From contig DRJN01000342.1 of NCBI GenBank assembly GCA_011052165.1, forward strand, positions 1 through 12,764: a stretch of DNA of 12,764 bases. The letters are read 5' to 3'. Below the pieces are notes generated by a model. That model searched no databases. It was given only the letters and a program-made list of their open reading frames with translations, and was not told the origin of the DNA. Below, one piece after another: positions 12,733 through 12,764 of this stretch (the first letter of the stretch is position 1; each line of letters begins with the position of its first letter). This DNA comes from Gammaproteobacteria bacterium (GTDB taxonomy: Bacteria > Pseudomonadota > Gammaproteobacteria > UBA6429 > Thiohalophilaceae). The position numbers and the translations under genes are program-made.

Positions 12733-12764
12733 AGCACAATTGCCCTTTGTTCCCGGCAAGACTA

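Noticed and set aside
12544..12759. 71-residue minus-strand ORF at the window end
   Set aside because: No recognisable family or Shine-Dalgarno; the plus-strand cytochrome-like frame overlaps it and is more protein-like.

Overview
The window reads as a chromosomal segment of a gammaproteobacterium. The plus strand carries thrS-infC-rpmI-rplT-pheS-pheT-ihfA-(merR-like)-tRNA-Pro, the order known from Pseudomonas and relatives. Every protein in this part is full length and closely matches its family. I infer an environmental lineage rather than an enteric one, because several intergenic gaps hold small palindromic repeats of kinds that are frequent in environmental genomes. I cannot name the species.

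Layout. Positions 1-430 hold no gene, but contain palindromic repeats, two terminator-like hairpins and a thrS leader. That leader includes a hairpin imitating the anticodon arm of tRNA-Thr(GGU). Positions 431-3720 hold thrS, infC (apparent AUC start), a tandem-repeat-filled gap, rpmI and rplT. Positions 3721-3875 hold a strong terminator or attenuator with a small leader ORF and a possible competing structure. Positions 3876-7756 hold pheS, an inverted-repeat insertion, pheT and ihfA. Positions 7734-8271 hold a MerR-like regulator and tRNA-Pro(GGG). Positions 8294-10269 hold a formyltransferase-family enzyme and a radical SAM enzyme of the AmmeMemoRadiSam type. Positions 10434-10727 hold yggX, preceded by two more repeats. 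On the minus strand, erpA (start 12403) lies upstream of an ATP-grasp enzyme, which seems to start at a non-AUG codon. The last 350 bases hold divergent promoter candidates and what looks like the broken C-terminal end of a c-type cytochrome.

How it fits together. The first two thirds is a translation-factor and aminoacyl-tRNA synthetase operon with at least three likely feedback points: ThrRS on its tRNA-like leader, IF3 on its own non-AUG start, and an attenuator before pheS. IHF-alpha and the MerR-like protein ride at the end of that operon. The last third is more accessory. It has an iron-sulfur flavour (radical SAM enzyme, YggX, ErpA) and two enzymes of unknown substrate (formyltransferase, ATP-grasp). 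The formyltransferase/radical SAM pair is the best candidate here for uncharacterised biochemistry. No mobile element with a recognisable transposase, no CRISPR array and no defence system is visible.
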